A DNA stretch of 64,000 bases from Planktotalea arctica (GCF_002105285.1 NZ_MUHR01000001.1:124001-188000); one strand, 5' to 3'. Counted from the first letter of the stretch, positions 17,357 through 26,491 are shown. Numbers and translations: made by a program. Notes: generated by a model from the letters alone, not told the origin.

Positions 17357-18006
17357 TTCGTTTTTTCCTCGAATGGGCATAAGTCATTAATGATGCAATT
17401 GGTGCACACAGGTTTGCGCGCTTTGCAGATGTAGCGTCCGTGCAGGATCAGCCAGTGATGGGCATGCTGTTGAAAATCAACTGGAATATGATCTTCAATG
17501 GCGCGCTCGACCACGTCGACGTCCTTTCCGGGGCAAATGCCGGTGCGATTTCCGACGCGGTAGATATGGGTGTCGACTGCTTGGGCAGGGTAGTTCCACC
17601 ACATGTTTAGCACGACATTGGCGGTTTTGCGCCCCACGCCTGGAAGCGAGACGAGAGCTGCGCGCGAATTTGGGACGACCCCATCGTACACATCGACCAA
17701 AATCTGGCTAAGCTTGATGACGTTCTTGGCTTTGTTGCGAAACAGGCCGATCGTTTTGATATGTTCAATCACGCCTTCCAAACCCAGATCGAGCATCTTT
17801 TGCGGCGTATCCGCGATCTCGAACAGTTTGGCCGTGGCTTTGTTAACCCCGATATCCGTTGCCTGCGCCGAGAGCGCGACGGCGACGACCAAAGTGTAGG
17901 CATTGGTATGATGCAACTCGCCCTCGGGCGCGGCATCAGAGGCCTCGAAGCGCGTGAAAATTTCGCGGATCGTATGATAGTCGAGCTGTTTTGCGGGTTT
18001 TGTCAT
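17353..18006 (-). CDS. nth: Endonuclease III
   Basis: 217 residues, normal length. The helix-hairpin-helix is LPGVGRKTANVVLN, carrying the catalytic Lys, with the catalytic Asp in VDTHIYRVGNR. The C-terminal 4Fe-4S loop C-x6-C-x2-C-x5-C is complete (CKARKPVCTNCIINDLC). It is a bifunctional DNA glycosylase/AP lyase that removes oxidised pyrimidines. The stop overlaps the start of the adenosine kinase gene, so the two are co-transcribed. Confidence 0.97.
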   Translation of the reverse strand: MTKPAKQLDYHTIREIFTRFEASDAAPEGELHHTNAYTLVVAVALSAQATDIGVNKATAKLFEIADTPQKMLDLGLEGVIEHIKTIGLFRNKAKNVIKLSQILVDVYDGVVPNSRAALVSLPGVGRKTANVVLNMWWNYPAQAVDTHIYRVGNRTGICPGKDVDVVERAIEDHIPVDFQQHAHHWLILHGRYICKARKPVCTNCIINDLCPFEEKTK

Positions 18007-18117
18007 GGGGCTGGGGTATGCCTTTTTGAACAGCGTGCGGCAAGAGGCACTACATCGTTTAGATTTTTAGACAAAAAGCGGATCGCGCGCGGCGTGGGGC
18101 GTCCTTAGGGTAACCCC

Positions 18118-18987
18118 ATGAATACACATATCTCAAATGGCCAAGAGGCCAGCTATCACTACAAACTCGTGCGCCGCGCGATTGAACGCTTGGATAGCAG
18201 CGACGCGCCTGTCTCGCTTGAAGGGCTGGCGGCAGAGATGAACCTTAGCCCTGCCTATTTGCAGCGGTTGTTTTCCAAGTGGGCGGGGGTTTCGCCGAAA
18301 CGCTACCAGCAGTTCCTCGCGCTTGATCACGCGAAAACCTTGCTGCGTGCGCATCACTCAACGCTGGACACGGCCATGGAGGCCGGGCTGTCCGGCGGCG
18401 GTCGCTTGCACGATCTGTTCCTGCGCTGGGAGGCGATGAGCCCAGGCAGTTATGCCAAGGGCGGCAAGGGTTTGCAGATCAAATTCGGGTGGTTCGACAG
18501 CCCCTTTGGGCAGGCCCTCGCCATGGGCACTGATATCGGCCTTTGCGGCATGGCCTTTGCCGAAGAGACGGGCGCAGAGGTGGCTTATCAGGACATGGCT
18601 TTGCGGTGGCCTAATGCGCGTTTTACCAAAGACAACAATGCACTCGCCCCTTGGGTCGGAGCGGCGTTTGGCGGCGTGGGCGCGCAGCGTCTACACCTAA
18701 TTGGTGCGCCTTTCCAGATCAAGGTCTGGGAGGCATTGCTGCATGTTCCAAACGGCCACGTCACCACCTATTCCGATATCGCACGCGCGGTAGGCAGTCC
18801 GAAAGCCGTGCGCGCTGTCGGCACGGCCGTGGGCAAGAACCCTGTGAGCTGGCTGATCCCGTGCCACCGGGCTTTGCGCAAATCTGGCGAACTTGGCGGC
18901 TACCACTGGGGTACGCCGATCAAACGCGCGATGCTGGCCTATGAAAGCGCCGCGCGCGAATCCGCCGCTTCCGCATTGGCGAAATAG
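18118..18987 (+). CDS. AraC-type HTH plus methylated-DNA-[protein]-cysteine S-methyltransferase (Ada-like)
   Basis: 289 residues. The N-terminal about 110 residues form an AraC-type double helix-turn-helix (LSPAYLQRLFSKWAGVSPKRY). The C-terminal half is an Ogt/MGMT domain with the acceptor cysteine in IPCHR (Cys249) and the upstream GxGxP-type TYSDIARAVGSPKAVRAVG helix. The N-terminal zinc/phosphotriester domain of E. coli Ada is absent, so the methylation-triggered switch of true Ada is not expected in the same form. It repairs O6-alkylguanine and probably regulates its own or other repair genes. Confidence 0.93.
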   Translation: MNTHISNGQEASYHYKLVRRAIERLDSSDAPVSLEGLAAEMNLSPAYLQRLFSKWAGVSPKRYQQFLALDHAKTLLRAHHSTLDTAMEAGLSGGGRLHDLFLRWEAMSPGSYAKGGKGLQIKFGWFDSPFGQALAMGTDIGLCGMAFAEETGAEVAYQDMALRWPNARFTKDNNALAPWVGAAFGGVGAQRLHLIGAPFQIKVWEALLHVPNGHVTTYSDIARAVGSPKAVRAVGTAVGKNPVSWLIPCHRALRKSGELGGYHWGTPIKRAMLAYESAARESAASALAK

Positions 18988-19071
18988 CGCCGAAATTCCC
19001 CGAAAACCCTTGTTGGGAAACAGAATCGGACCTGTTATGCTTTGCCTAGCTCCGAGTAACGGAGACAGCAT

Positions 19072-19752
19072 ATGAGGCTACACATGAAAAGAGCACCTTC
19101 CCTTATCGCGCTATCCGCGGTGTCCCTTCTGGCCCTATCGGCCTGCTCCAACCCAGATACGTTGTCCAATAACAATGACTTTCGCAAGACTGGCACTGGC
19201 GCTGCAATCGGCGCTGGCGTTGGCGCGGTCGCAGGTTTGATTTCTGGTGACAGCAGCGCAGAGCGCAAGCAAAACGCCCTGAAAGGCGCAGTGCTGGGCG
19301 CAGCCGGTGGTGCAGTTGTGGGCAACGTTTTGGACCGTCAAGCGGCTGATCTGCAAGAAAGCCTTGGCAACGACCGCGTGACGATCACCAACACCGGTGA
19401 TCGCCTGATAGTTACCTTGCCGCAGGACATCCTGTTCGCTTCCGATAGCGCAACTTTGACAGGCGGTTTGCAAAGCGATCTGGTCGCGGTGGCAAGCAAC
19501 CTGCAGTCCTATCCCAACTCGACCGTTCAGGTGATCGGCCATACCGACAGCACGGGCGAAGCGGGCTATAACCAAAGCCTTTCGGTCGATCGTGCTAATT
19601 CGGTCGTGAACGTTCTTGCCGGAGCTGGCGTTTCGCTGGCGCGCCTTCAGGGCATTGGGCGCGGTGAAGATCAACCCGTTGCAAGCAACCTGACCGAAGA
19701 GGGTAAAGCGCAAAATCGCCGCGTAGAAATCGTGATCCTTCCGACAAGCTAA
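19072..19752 (+). CDS. OmpA family lipoprotein (YiaD-like)
   Basis: 226 residues. A lipoprotein signal ends in the lipobox LSAC (Cys25). Next come a glycine-zipper segment (about residues 40-90, rich in GAAIGAGVGAVAG-type sequence) and a C-terminal OmpA peptidoglycan-binding domain (about 115-226) with IGHTDSTG and RRVEI. GGAGA 7 nt before the ATG supports this start over the ATG at 19084. It probably tethers the outer membrane to peptidoglycan. Monocistronic, followed by a clear terminator. Confidence 0.93.
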   Translation: MRLHMKRAPSLIALSAVSLLALSACSNPDTLSNNNDFRKTGTGAAIGAGVGAVAGLISGDSSAERKQNALKGAVLGAAGGAVVGNVLDRQAADLQESLGNDRVTITNTGDRLIVTLPQDILFASDSATLTGGLQSDLVAVASNLQSYPNSTVQVIGHTDSTGEAGYNQSLSVDRANSVVNVLAGAGVSLARLQGIGRGEDQPVASNLTEEGKAQNRRVEIVILPTS

Positions 19753-19775
19753 GCGCAGTGTGATCCTGCGACCCC

Positions 19776-19810
19776 GGCCCTTGCAAAGCAATTTGCGAGG
19801 GCCTTTTTAT
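19776..19810 (+). terminator. Rho-independent terminator after the OmpA-family gene
   Basis: GGCCCTTGCAAA (19776-19787) pairs with TTTGCGAGGGCC (19792-19803) with one G-T wobble and a GCAA loop, followed by TTTTTATT. Confidence 0.92.
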
Positions 19811-19892
19811 TGAGGCCGCGCAATGTTCCGGCTTGAAGCCATCGCAGCGTAGCGCGACACTGGGTTAGCATTCGTTTCAGATAGATCACCCC

Positions 19893-20453
19893 ATGTCCAT
19901 ACATCCGCAAAAACAGGTCCTGATCAAGTTCGCGCTGCTTTGCGCGCTGTTGATCGGATATTTCGCATATCTAAGCGTGAAGTATGATCCGGCCACGGGC
20001 GGCATCGCGGCCATGCTCACCTGGAGCTTTTTCGTTCTGTGCACGCCCATCGCCGATGCGGGGTTCTTGCTGGATTTCCCGCTTCGTCTGCTCTTCGGCA
20101 TTCGCATGGTCCTGTCGGAAATTGCAGTCTGGATTATCGCGATCGGGGTGAATATCGCGGTTCTCGCCAGCGCGCCGGCGTATTACGAGACAACCGCGTT
20201 GACTGCGCTCATGCTCAAGATCCTGACGACGCCTTGGCCGTTTTGGGGGATTATCGTTCTGTCTGGCCTTGGCACGTTTCTGTCGATCCGCTTTGGGGAT
20301 GAATTGGTGGATGTGATCCATCATCGTGATCGCAATTTCTTTCACTCGCACCAGTTCAAACATGAATTGATTTTGATCGCCTTTTTCATTGTTGTGCTTG
20401 CGTCTTACTATCAATTGATTGCATCGATCGGCGTCGACGCTTTGATCCACTGA
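19893..20453 (+). CDS. Hypothetical multi-pass membrane protein
   Basis: 186 residues, not recognised. About five hydrophobic helices are visible (about residues 10-27, 38-56, 70-93, 105-128 and 145-172). A charged cytoplasmic-looking loop, HHRDRNFFHSHQFKHE, before the last helix is rich in His and could bind metal, but no known metal-transport motif is present. Alone between terminators and the flavin reductase; no operon partner suggests a role. Confidence 0.75.
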   Translation: MSIHPQKQVLIKFALLCALLIGYFAYLSVKYDPATGGIAAMLTWSFFVLCTPIADAGFLLDFPLRLLFGIRMVLSEIAVWIIAIGVNIAVLASAPAYYETTALTALMLKILTTPWPFWGIIVLSGLGTFLSIRFGDELVDVIHHRDRNFFHSHQFKHELILIAFFIVVLASYYQLIASIGVDALIH

Positions 20454-20548
20454 ATTGCGCACATCTGATCTGCGCGGATGCGCGTTTCGCCTGCCCGCTT
20501 TTCATGTTTGATAGCGGCTGACAGATCTCATCAATAAAGGTTGGTACC

Positions 20549-21091
20549 ATTTCTGAACTTAAACTTCTTGGCCTCTCCGGTTCGTTGCGCGCAGGCTCTT
20601 TCAACACGCAGCTTATGAAGGCGGCGATTACATCTTTTGGTGCGGCTGAGGTCGAGATCGGTGATCTGAACCTGCCGCTCTATGATGGTGATCTGGAAGC
20701 TAAGGGTATTCCCGAAGCAGTCACGAAACTGGCAGCACAAATTGCGGCGGCGGATGCAATCATCGTGGCGAACCCAGAGTATAATAAGGGTATTTCCGGT
20801 GTTCTCAAAAATGCGCTCGATTGGTCGAGCCGTGTTCCGGGCGATGCGTTTCGCGGTAAGCCTACGTTGCTTATCGGTGCAGCTGCAGGACGCACGGGCG
20901 GCGAGACGGCTTATTTTATGACCCGCAATTGCCTTGCGCAGCTGGGCGCGGCGGTTCTGGCCACGCCAGCGGTTCTAGTCGCGGGAGCGTATGGCGAGTT
21001 CAACGAGGATGGAACGCTGAAAAGTGAAGTATATCAGAAGTCGCTGGACGGCGGTATTGCCGCGCTGCGCGAAGTCTGCGCGCGCGGTTAA
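20549..21091 (+). CDS. NADPH-dependent FMN reductase family protein, probable ATT start
   Basis: 180 residues if translation begins at ATT 20549. The flavodoxin-like N-terminus LKLLGLSGSLRAGSFN binds the FMN phosphate; NPEYNKGISGVLKNALDW is the second family signature. After the in-frame stop at 20519 there is no ATG or GTG, and the first TTG (20585) would cut through the GSLRAGS phosphate loop. AAAGG lies 8 nt before the ATT. The protein would reduce flavins, quinones or dyes with NAD(P)H. It converges on the MnmC2-like gene with a 4-bp overlap. Confidence 0.88.
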   Translation: MSELKLLGLSGSLRAGSFNTQLMKAAITSFGAAEVEIGDLNLPLYDGDLEAKGIPEAVTKLAAQIAAADAIIVANPEYNKGISGVLKNALDWSSRVPGDAFRGKPTLLIGAAAGRTGGETAYFMTRNCLAQLGAAVLATPAVLVAGAYGEFNEDGTLKSEVYQKSLDGGIAALREVCARG

Positions 21092-22134
21092 CGCAGTGAG
21101 GCCTCGGGCCGGAACCCTTCGGGGATCCGGTCGCGTCCCTCAAGTATAAGATCGGCCATGACCTCTGCGATTTTAGGGGCCATGCCAAAGCCTATTTTGA
21201 AGCCGCCATTTGCGATGAACGCGCCCTTACGCAGCGGATGATGCCCAATCATCGGTGCGCGTGATTTTGCGCGCGGGCGCACTCCGGCCCAACGCTCTAT
21301 CACGGGGGCATCTTGCAAGATGGGGAAGGCGGTTTTGGCGCGCTCTATCACATCATCAAGCTGCGTATCGGTGCTATAGGGGTCATCGAATTCCCTTTCG
21401 CTGGTAGAGCCAAGGGCGATCGTTCCATTGGCGTGCGGGATGATATGAAGCGCATCGGCGAAGAGTTGCGGCGCATCCGGCGCAGCCGTGAAATCAAGCA
21501 CGGCGCCCTGACCTTTGACACCATTGCCCACAGGCTCGTTCATATCGGTTGCAAGCTGCAAAAGCCCTTGCCAGCCTGTCGCCTCCAAAATGATACCTTG
21601 GGGCGTGCCTTGATCCATCACGCGGCATCCCTTGCTTTGAAGCGCAGCAACAAGCGCAGCGCAGGCCATGCGCGGGTGCATGCGCCCACTTAAAGTGTCA
21701 TGCACCAGCAGGCCCATTTTGCTTTTTGGGGCCCAATCGCCTCTGTCAGCGGCGTCGATAATATCAAGCTGCGCAAGCCCCTGCCAAAGGGCCTTGGCAT
21801 TCTCACTGCGCGTGCGCGCCAGATCGAGCGCGCGGGCATCGCTCAAGGGCTGCAACCGCCCCGAGCGCGCATAACCTGCGCTTTTGCCGCCTGCCTGCTC
21901 GACGCTTTGCCAAAAGGACTGCGCCATGATCAGGCTCTCGAACTGGAATTGCTTCTTGTCGTTCCAGTTCTCCGGTGTGTGCGGCGCAAGAGCACCGACC
22001 ACGCCGCCGCTGGAGCCTGATCCGGCCCCATTTGGATCGATGATTTGTACACGTGCGCCGCGCTTTGCGCAGGTCCACGCGATGCTTAGCCCGAAGATGC
22101 CCGCGCCGTAGATTGTGATATCTGCCATTGCCAT
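21088..22134 (-). CDS. FAD-dependent oxidoreductase, MnmC2 (oxidase half)-like
   Basis: 348 residues from the ATG at 22134, which has GGAG 8 nt upstream. The Rossmann motif ITIYGAGIFGLSIAW starts the FAD fold of the DAO family, and GVRPRAKSRAPMIGHHPLRKGAFIANGGFKIGFGMAP near the end contains the second flavin-binding element. The gene is divergent from mnmD and their 5' ends nearly touch. In E. coli, MnmC fuses this oxidase to the methyltransferase; here they appear as separate genes. If so, it converts cmnm5(s2)U34 to nm5(s2)U34 in tRNA. A glycine- or other amine-oxidase role is the alternative. Confidence 0.8.
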   Translation of the reverse strand: MAMADITIYGAGIFGLSIAWTCAKRGARVQIIDPNGAGSGSSGGVVGALAPHTPENWNDKKQFQFESLIMAQSFWQSVEQAGGKSAGYARSGRLQPLSDARALDLARTRSENAKALWQGLAQLDIIDAADRGDWAPKSKMGLLVHDTLSGRMHPRMACAALVAALQSKGCRVMDQGTPQGIILEATGWQGLLQLATDMNEPVGNGVKGQGAVLDFTAAPDAPQLFADALHIIPHANGTIALGSTSEREFDDPYSTDTQLDDVIERAKTAFPILQDAPVIERWAGVRPRAKSRAPMIGHHPLRKGAFIANGGFKIGFGMAPKIAEVMADLILEGRDRIPEGFRPEASLR

Positions 22135-22186
22135 TTGCGCTGCTCCGTGCCCAATGCGTGTAGCACGGGTAGTAGGGCATGACGTG

Positions 22187-22855
22187 ATGAACGACCAGAC
22201 AGGTACGCTGGATTGGAACGCAGATGGCGTGCCGATTTCGCTGCAATTTGAAGACCCGTATTTTTCCTTGCAGGACGGGCTTGCCGAGACGCGGCATGTG
22301 TTTCTGGGCGGCAACGACATTCCCGCACGTTTTGAGCCCGGTTTTCATATTGCAGAGCTTGGGTTTGGAACTGGTCTGAACCTGCTCACGGCTTGGGCGG
22401 CATGGCGTGAAAGCGGTGTCAAAGGCGCGCTGCGCTTCACCAGTTTCGAGGCCTATCCGCTTGATCCTGCGCAGATGAGCACAGCGCACCAAGCGTTTCC
22501 GGAACTTGGTTCATTGGCCGATGAATTGATGGGTGCGCTGGGCGAGCGAGGCGTACAAACGCATGATCTGGATTTCACACTGATCACTGGCGATGCGCGC
22601 GTGGCCTTGCCTGCTTGGAGGTCCAAAGCCGACGCATGGTTCCTTGACGGGTTCTCCCCAGCAAAAAATCCCGAACTTTGGGAACCTGCCCTTATGCAGG
22701 CTGTCGGTGCGCATACCAAGCTGAATGGCACGTTCGCCACCTACACAGCCGCAGGCCATGTGCGCCGCGCGTTGGGCGCTGCCGGTTTCGAGGTCGCACG
22801 CGTCAAAGGTTTCGGGCGCAAACGCCACATGAGTATTGGGCGGCAGCGCGCATGA
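22187..22855 (+). CDS. mnmD: tRNA (5-methylaminomethyl-2-thiouridine)(34)-methyltransferase MnmD
   Basis: 222 residues. The SAM-binding motif is ELGFGTGLNLL, and WFLDGFSPAKNPELW is the family's catalytic/active-site signature also found in the MnmC1 domain. The start MNDQTGTLDW was chosen because the domain begins there; longer in-frame readings extend only into the intergenic region. It methylates nm5(s2)U34 to mnm5(s2)U34. The oxidase that would make its substrate is encoded divergently. The stop overlaps the EamA transporter start (ATGA at 22852-22855). Confidence 0.92.
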   Translation: MNDQTGTLDWNADGVPISLQFEDPYFSLQDGLAETRHVFLGGNDIPARFEPGFHIAELGFGTGLNLLTAWAAWRESGVKGALRFTSFEAYPLDPAQMSTAHQAFPELGSLADELMGALGERGVQTHDLDFTLITGDARVALPAWRSKADAWFLDGFSPAKNPELWEPALMQAVGAHTKLNGTFATYTAAGHVRRALGAAGFEVARVKGFGRKRHMSIGRQRA

Positions 22856-23727
22856 GCCAGAACAACGCGCCTCTTGGGATCACGCTAATGATCGCCACGA
22901 CCTTTGTTTTCGCGATGCAGGATGGGATTTCGCAGCACCTTGCACGTGAATACAATGTGATGATGGTAGTGATGGTGCGCTATTGGTTCTTTGCCGCCTT
23001 CGTCATCGCAGTTGCGGCGCGCGCCAAGGGTGGTTTGCGCAACGCTGTGCGCACGGAGCAGCCAAAAGTGCAAATTTTTCGCGGCGTTTTGCTGGCGACG
23101 GAGATCTGCGTCATGGTGCAGGGTTTCGTTTATCTGGGCCTCATTGAGAGCCATGCTGTCTTTGCCTGTTACCCTTTGCTGATCGCTGCTCTTTCCGGCC
23201 CGGTTTTGGGCGAGCAAGTGGGGTGGCGTCGTTGGGCCGCGATCGGCGTCGGCTTCATCGGAATGTTGATCATCCTGCGGCCGGGCACGGGCGTGTTTTC
23301 GCCCTATGCGTTGATCCCGCTCGGTTCGGCGTTCATGTTTGCGCTTTATGGCCTGCTCACGCGCTTTGTTGCGCGCAAGGACAGTGCAGCGACCAGCTTT
23401 TTCTGGACAGGTGTTTCAGGTGCGGTGGTGATGACCCTCGTCGGCGTGGCCTTCTGGGAACCCATGAGCCGCGTCGATTGGGCGTGGATGGGCCTGCTTT
23501 GTGTGACTGGCGCGGGCGGACATTTCTTGTTGATCAAGACCTATGAAGTGTCCGAAGTCAGCACAGTACAGCCCTTCGCCTATTTGCAACTGGTCTTTGC
23601 GTCGATGCTGGGCCTCGCGATATTCTCTGAAGAACTGCGCACAAACGTCGTGATTGGCGCGTCTTTGATCGTGGCAGCGGGAATTTTCACATTGCTGCGC
23701 GAGCGCGCGAAAGTGCGCCGCGTTTGA
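22852..23727 (+). CDS. DMT family (EamA) transporter
   Basis: 291 residues starting at the ATG that overlaps the mnmD stop. Ten hydrophobic segments in two EamA-type halves are visible, e.g. ITLMIATTFVFAMQDG at the start and GASLIVAAGIFTLL at the end. Family members export amino acids, nucleosides or other metabolites; no substrate can be assigned here. Translational coupling to mnmD is probably positional rather than functional. Confidence 0.92.
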   Translation: MSQNNAPLGITLMIATTFVFAMQDGISQHLAREYNVMMVVMVRYWFFAAFVIAVAARAKGGLRNAVRTEQPKVQIFRGVLLATEICVMVQGFVYLGLIESHAVFACYPLLIAALSGPVLGEQVGWRRWAAIGVGFIGMLIILRPGTGVFSPYALIPLGSAFMFALYGLLTRFVARKDSAATSFFWTGVSGAVVMTLVGVAFWEPMSRVDWAWMGLLCVTGAGGHFLLIKTYEVSEVSTVQPFAYLQLVFASMLGLAIFSEELRTNVVIGASLIVAAGIFTLLRERAKVRRV

Positions 23728-23788
23728 GACTTGCGCGCACGGCGTGCGCATGATTGCCTGCGCCTGACTGTTATACTGGAGAAAAGAC

Positions 23789-24253
23789 ATGAGCGGAATT
23801 TTTGAGGCGAAACTCGCCGAGCTTGGCGTGACGCTACCAAGCGCTCCTGCGCCTGCGGCCAATTACGTGCCTTTCGTGCAGGTCGGTGAATTGGTCCACG
23901 TCTCGGGTCAGATTTCCATGGGGCCAGACGGCTTCATTACTGGAAAGCTGGGTGACACGATGAGTGCCGAAGACGGTGCAGCAGCTGCAAAAACTTGTGC
24001 AATCGGGCTTTTGGCGCAGATCAAATCAGCGTGTGGTGGTGATCTGGACCGGTTGGTGCGGGTTGTGAAGCTGGTTGGTTTCGTCAACTCCACTGCCGAT
24101 TTCGGGGATCAACCAAAAGTGATCAACGGTGCGTCCGATTTTATGGTTGAAGCGCTTGGCGATGCGGGGCGTCACGCGCGCTCGGCGGTGTCAGCGGCGT
24201 CCTTGCCATTTGGCGTCGCAGTCGAGATCGAAGGCATCTTTCAGATCAAATGA
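23789..24253 (+). CDS. RidA family protein
   Basis: 154 residues. VHVSGQIS near residue 38 and the AAGAxHARSAVSAASLPFGVAVEIEG-type C-terminal region define the YjgF/YER057c/UK114 family; the conserved catalytic Arg of deaminating members appears as HARSAVS. This is the longer RidA subfamily (about 150 residues) and may not have true imine deaminase activity. First gene of a tight four-gene operon; its stop overlaps the next start by 4 bp. GGAG-like AGAAAAGA precedes the ATG. Confidence 0.92.
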   Translation: MSGIFEAKLAELGVTLPSAPAPAANYVPFVQVGELVHVSGQISMGPDGFITGKLGDTMSAEDGAAAAKTCAIGLLAQIKSACGGDLDRLVRVVKLVGFVNSTADFGDQPKVINGASDFMVEALGDAGRHARSAVSAASLPFGVAVEIEGIFQIK

Positions 24254-25020
24254 TCCGGCTAGACCCTTCTTTCCTAAGCCAGCCTTTGGCCCACCGTGCG
24301 CTGCATGACGTGGCGTGTGCTCGGCCCGAAAACAGCCGTGCGGCGATCAAAGCGGCTATTGATGCGGGCTATGGAATCGAAATTGATGTGCAACTGTCCT
24401 CGGACGGTGCCGCGATGGTGTTTCACGACTACGATCTGAAACGACTTGCCAAGGACAGTGGGCCGATCCAGCAACGCTCTGCCGCTGATCTGGGGCGCGT
24501 CATCCTGCGTGGCAGTGACGAGGGTATTCCAGGTTTGCCAGAGGTTTTGGACCTGATTGCTGGCCGTGTTCCCCTACTTATTGAAATTAAGGACCAAGAC
24601 GGCAGTATGGGTGCGAATGTGGGCCGTTTGGAGCAGGCCGTCGCACGCGATATCGCGCGTTATCGAGGCCCGCTTGGGGTGATGTCGTTCAATCCTCATT
24701 CGGTGCAGCAAATGGCCATCCATGCGCCAAAAGTCGCGCGCGGCATTGTAACTAGCGCTTATGAGGCGGCGGATTGGCCGCTTCTACCCAAAGGCACGCG
24801 CGAGCGGCTAAGCGCTATACCGGACTTTGACACTTTGCGTGCGAGCTTTATCTCTCACGAAGTGGAAGACCTGGGTGCACCGCGCGTTGCCGACTTAAAG
24901 GCGCGGGGCGCTGATATTCTGTGCTGGACGGTAAAGAGCGCAGAGCAAGAGAAAGAGGCGCGCAAAGTGGCGGACAATATCACCTTCGAGCAGTATTTGG
25001 CCGAGTTGCCACACACATGA
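24250..25020 (+). CDS. Glycerophosphodiester phosphodiesterase family protein
   Basis: 256 residues. AHRALHD (catalytic His), PENSRAA, and EIDVQLSSDG with VFHD supply the GDPD metal and catalytic residues. It hydrolyses glycerophosphodiesters to glycerol-3-phosphate and an alcohol. No signal peptide, so cytoplasmic. The start overlaps ridA-like stop and its stop overlaps the FemAB-like start, both as ATGA. Confidence 0.93.
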   Translation: MIRLDPSFLSQPLAHRALHDVACARPENSRAAIKAAIDAGYGIEIDVQLSSDGAAMVFHDYDLKRLAKDSGPIQQRSAADLGRVILRGSDEGIPGLPEVLDLIAGRVPLLIEIKDQDGSMGANVGRLEQAVARDIARYRGPLGVMSFNPHSVQQMAIHAPKVARGIVTSAYEAADWPLLPKGTRERLSAIPDFDTLRASFISHEVEDLGAPRVADLKARGADILCWTVKSAEQEKEARKVADNITFEQYLAELPHT

Positions 25021-26204
25021 GCGACGCTGCCGTCGAGATAGAAGTCGTTGCCAGCCTGTTAGATTTTCCCGCAGCGGACTGGGATTCTTGCGCCTGTCCA
25101 GAAGTGGCCGATGGCGGCGCTGCGTTTGACCCGTTCACCACGCACAGGTTTCTCAGCGCGCTCGAGCAAAGCGGATCGGTAGGGGCTGGTACGGGTTGGC
25201 AGCCGCAGTATCTGATTGCACGTCTGGGAGGCACGTTGATTGGCGTGGCTCCAATGTATGCCAAGTCCCATTCCCAGGGCGAGTATATTTTTGATCATAA
25301 CTGGGCGCATGCCTATGAACGCGCAGGTGGGCGCTACTACCCGAAATTGCAGATCGCTGTTCCTTTCACGCCTGCTACTGGGCGGCGTTTGTTGGTGAAG
25401 CCGGAATTTGCGCAAAGGGCGCAAGCTGCGCTTATTCAAGGGGCGGTGCAACTGGCGGCAAACAATGACGTGTCATCGCTTCATATGACCTTTTGCACCG
25501 AAGACGAAGTGCAGGCAGGCGTGCAAATGGGCCTGATGGCGCGCGCCAGCCAGCAGTTTCACTGGTTTAACAGCGGCTATCGTAGCTTTGATGATTTTCT
25601 AATGTCGCTTTCTTCGCGCAAGCGTAAGAACATCCGCAAGGAACGCGAGCAAGCCAACGCCTTTGGTGGCACAATCCGCGCGTTGACGGGCGATCAAATC
25701 CAACCCGAGCATTGGGATGCCTTTTGGCAGTTCTACCAAGATACAGGGGCGCGCAAATGGGGCACACCGTATCTGACGCGGAAATTCTTTGATATAGTGC
25801 AAGAAAATATGCGCGAGGATGTGATCCTCGTGCTGGCAGAACGCGGCGGAATTCCGATTGCGGGGGCGCTTAACTTTATCGGGCGCAAGGCGCTTTTTGG
25901 CCGCTATTGGGGGTGCAGCGAAGATTATGCCTGCCTGCACTTTGAGCTGTGTTACTATCGCGCCATCGAGCTTGCGATCGAGCGTGGCTTTGAGAGGGTT
26001 GAGGCGGGCGCGCAAGGCCAGCATAAACTCGCGCGCGGCTATTTGCCGGTGAACACGCATTCGCTGCATTGGATCGGCGATAAGGGCTTTTCCGATGCGA
26101 TCGAGCGCTATCTGATCGCCGAGCGCGAAGCCATTGAGCAGGACATCGAAGTCCTGACGGACTACGGTCCATTCAAGAAATCCCATGTGGAGGAACACGA
26201 ATGA
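25017..26204 (+). CDS. FemAB-like GNAT-fold peptidoglycan-biosynthesis-type N-acyltransferase
   Basis: 395 residues from the ATG that overlaps the GDPD stop. A long, single-chain GNAT protein of the FemAB_like (DUF482) type: [26 protein letters not shown] in the middle and [20 protein letters not shown] and [18 protein letters not shown] later are typical blocks. Such proteins are annotated as peptidogalycan or GNAT acyltransferases, but no substrate has been established. Cytoplasmic; coupled to GDPD and PhhB by ATGA junctions. Confidence 0.9.
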   Translation: MSDAAVEIEVVASLLDFPAADWDSCACPEVADGGAAFDPFTTHRFLSALEQSGSVGAGTGWQPQYLIARLGGTLIGVAPMYAKSHSQGEYIFDHNWAHAYERAGGRYYPKLQIAVPFTPATGRRLLVKPEFAQRAQAALIQGAVQLAANNDVSSLHMTFCTEDEVQAGVQMGLMARASQQFHWFNSGYRSFDDFLMSLSSRKRKNIRKEREQANAFGGTIRALTGDQIQPEHWDAFWQFYQDTGARKWGTPYLTRKFFDIVQENMREDVILVLAERGGIPIAGALNFIGRKALFGRYWGCSEDYACLHFELCYYRAIELAIERGFERVEAGAQGQHKLARGYLPVNTHSLHWIGDKGFSDAIERYLIAEREAIEQDIEVLTDYGPFKKSHVEEHE

Positions 26205-26491
26205 GCGAGAGATTATTTGATGATACGCGTGGTCCCTTGCTAGATCCGCTTTTTGCGAACGGTTGGTCTATGGTTGAGGGGCGTGACGCGCTTGAAAAGC
26301 ACTTCAAATTCAAGAATTTCGCCGATGCTTTCGGCTGGATGACCCGTGCGGCGATCTGGTCCGAAAAGTGGGATCATCATCCTGAATGGTCTAACGTCTA
26401 CAATAAGGTGCATGTGGTTTTGACGACCCATGATGTGGACGGGCTAAGCACGCTTGATGCGAAGCTGGCGCGCAAGATGGATAGTTTGTAG
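26201..26491 (+). CDS. phhB: 4a-hydroxytetrahydrobiopterin dehydratase (pterin-4a-carbinolamine dehydratase)
   Basis: 96 residues, normal for the family. FAWMTRAA-like [20 protein letters not shown] supplies the catalytic His pair, followed by [12 protein letters not shown]. It dehydrates 4a-hydroxypterins in the recycling of tetrahydropterin cofactor. No phenylalanine hydroxylase gene is nearby, so the role here may be in general pterin metabolism. Fourth gene of the RidA-GDPD-FemAB operon; start overlaps the preceding stop. A hairpin follows. Confidence 0.95.
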   Translation: MSERLFDDTRGPLLDPLFANGWSMVEGRDALEKHFKFKNFADAFGWMTRAAIWSEKWDHHPEWSNVYNKVHVVLTTHDVDGLSTLDAKLARKMDSL

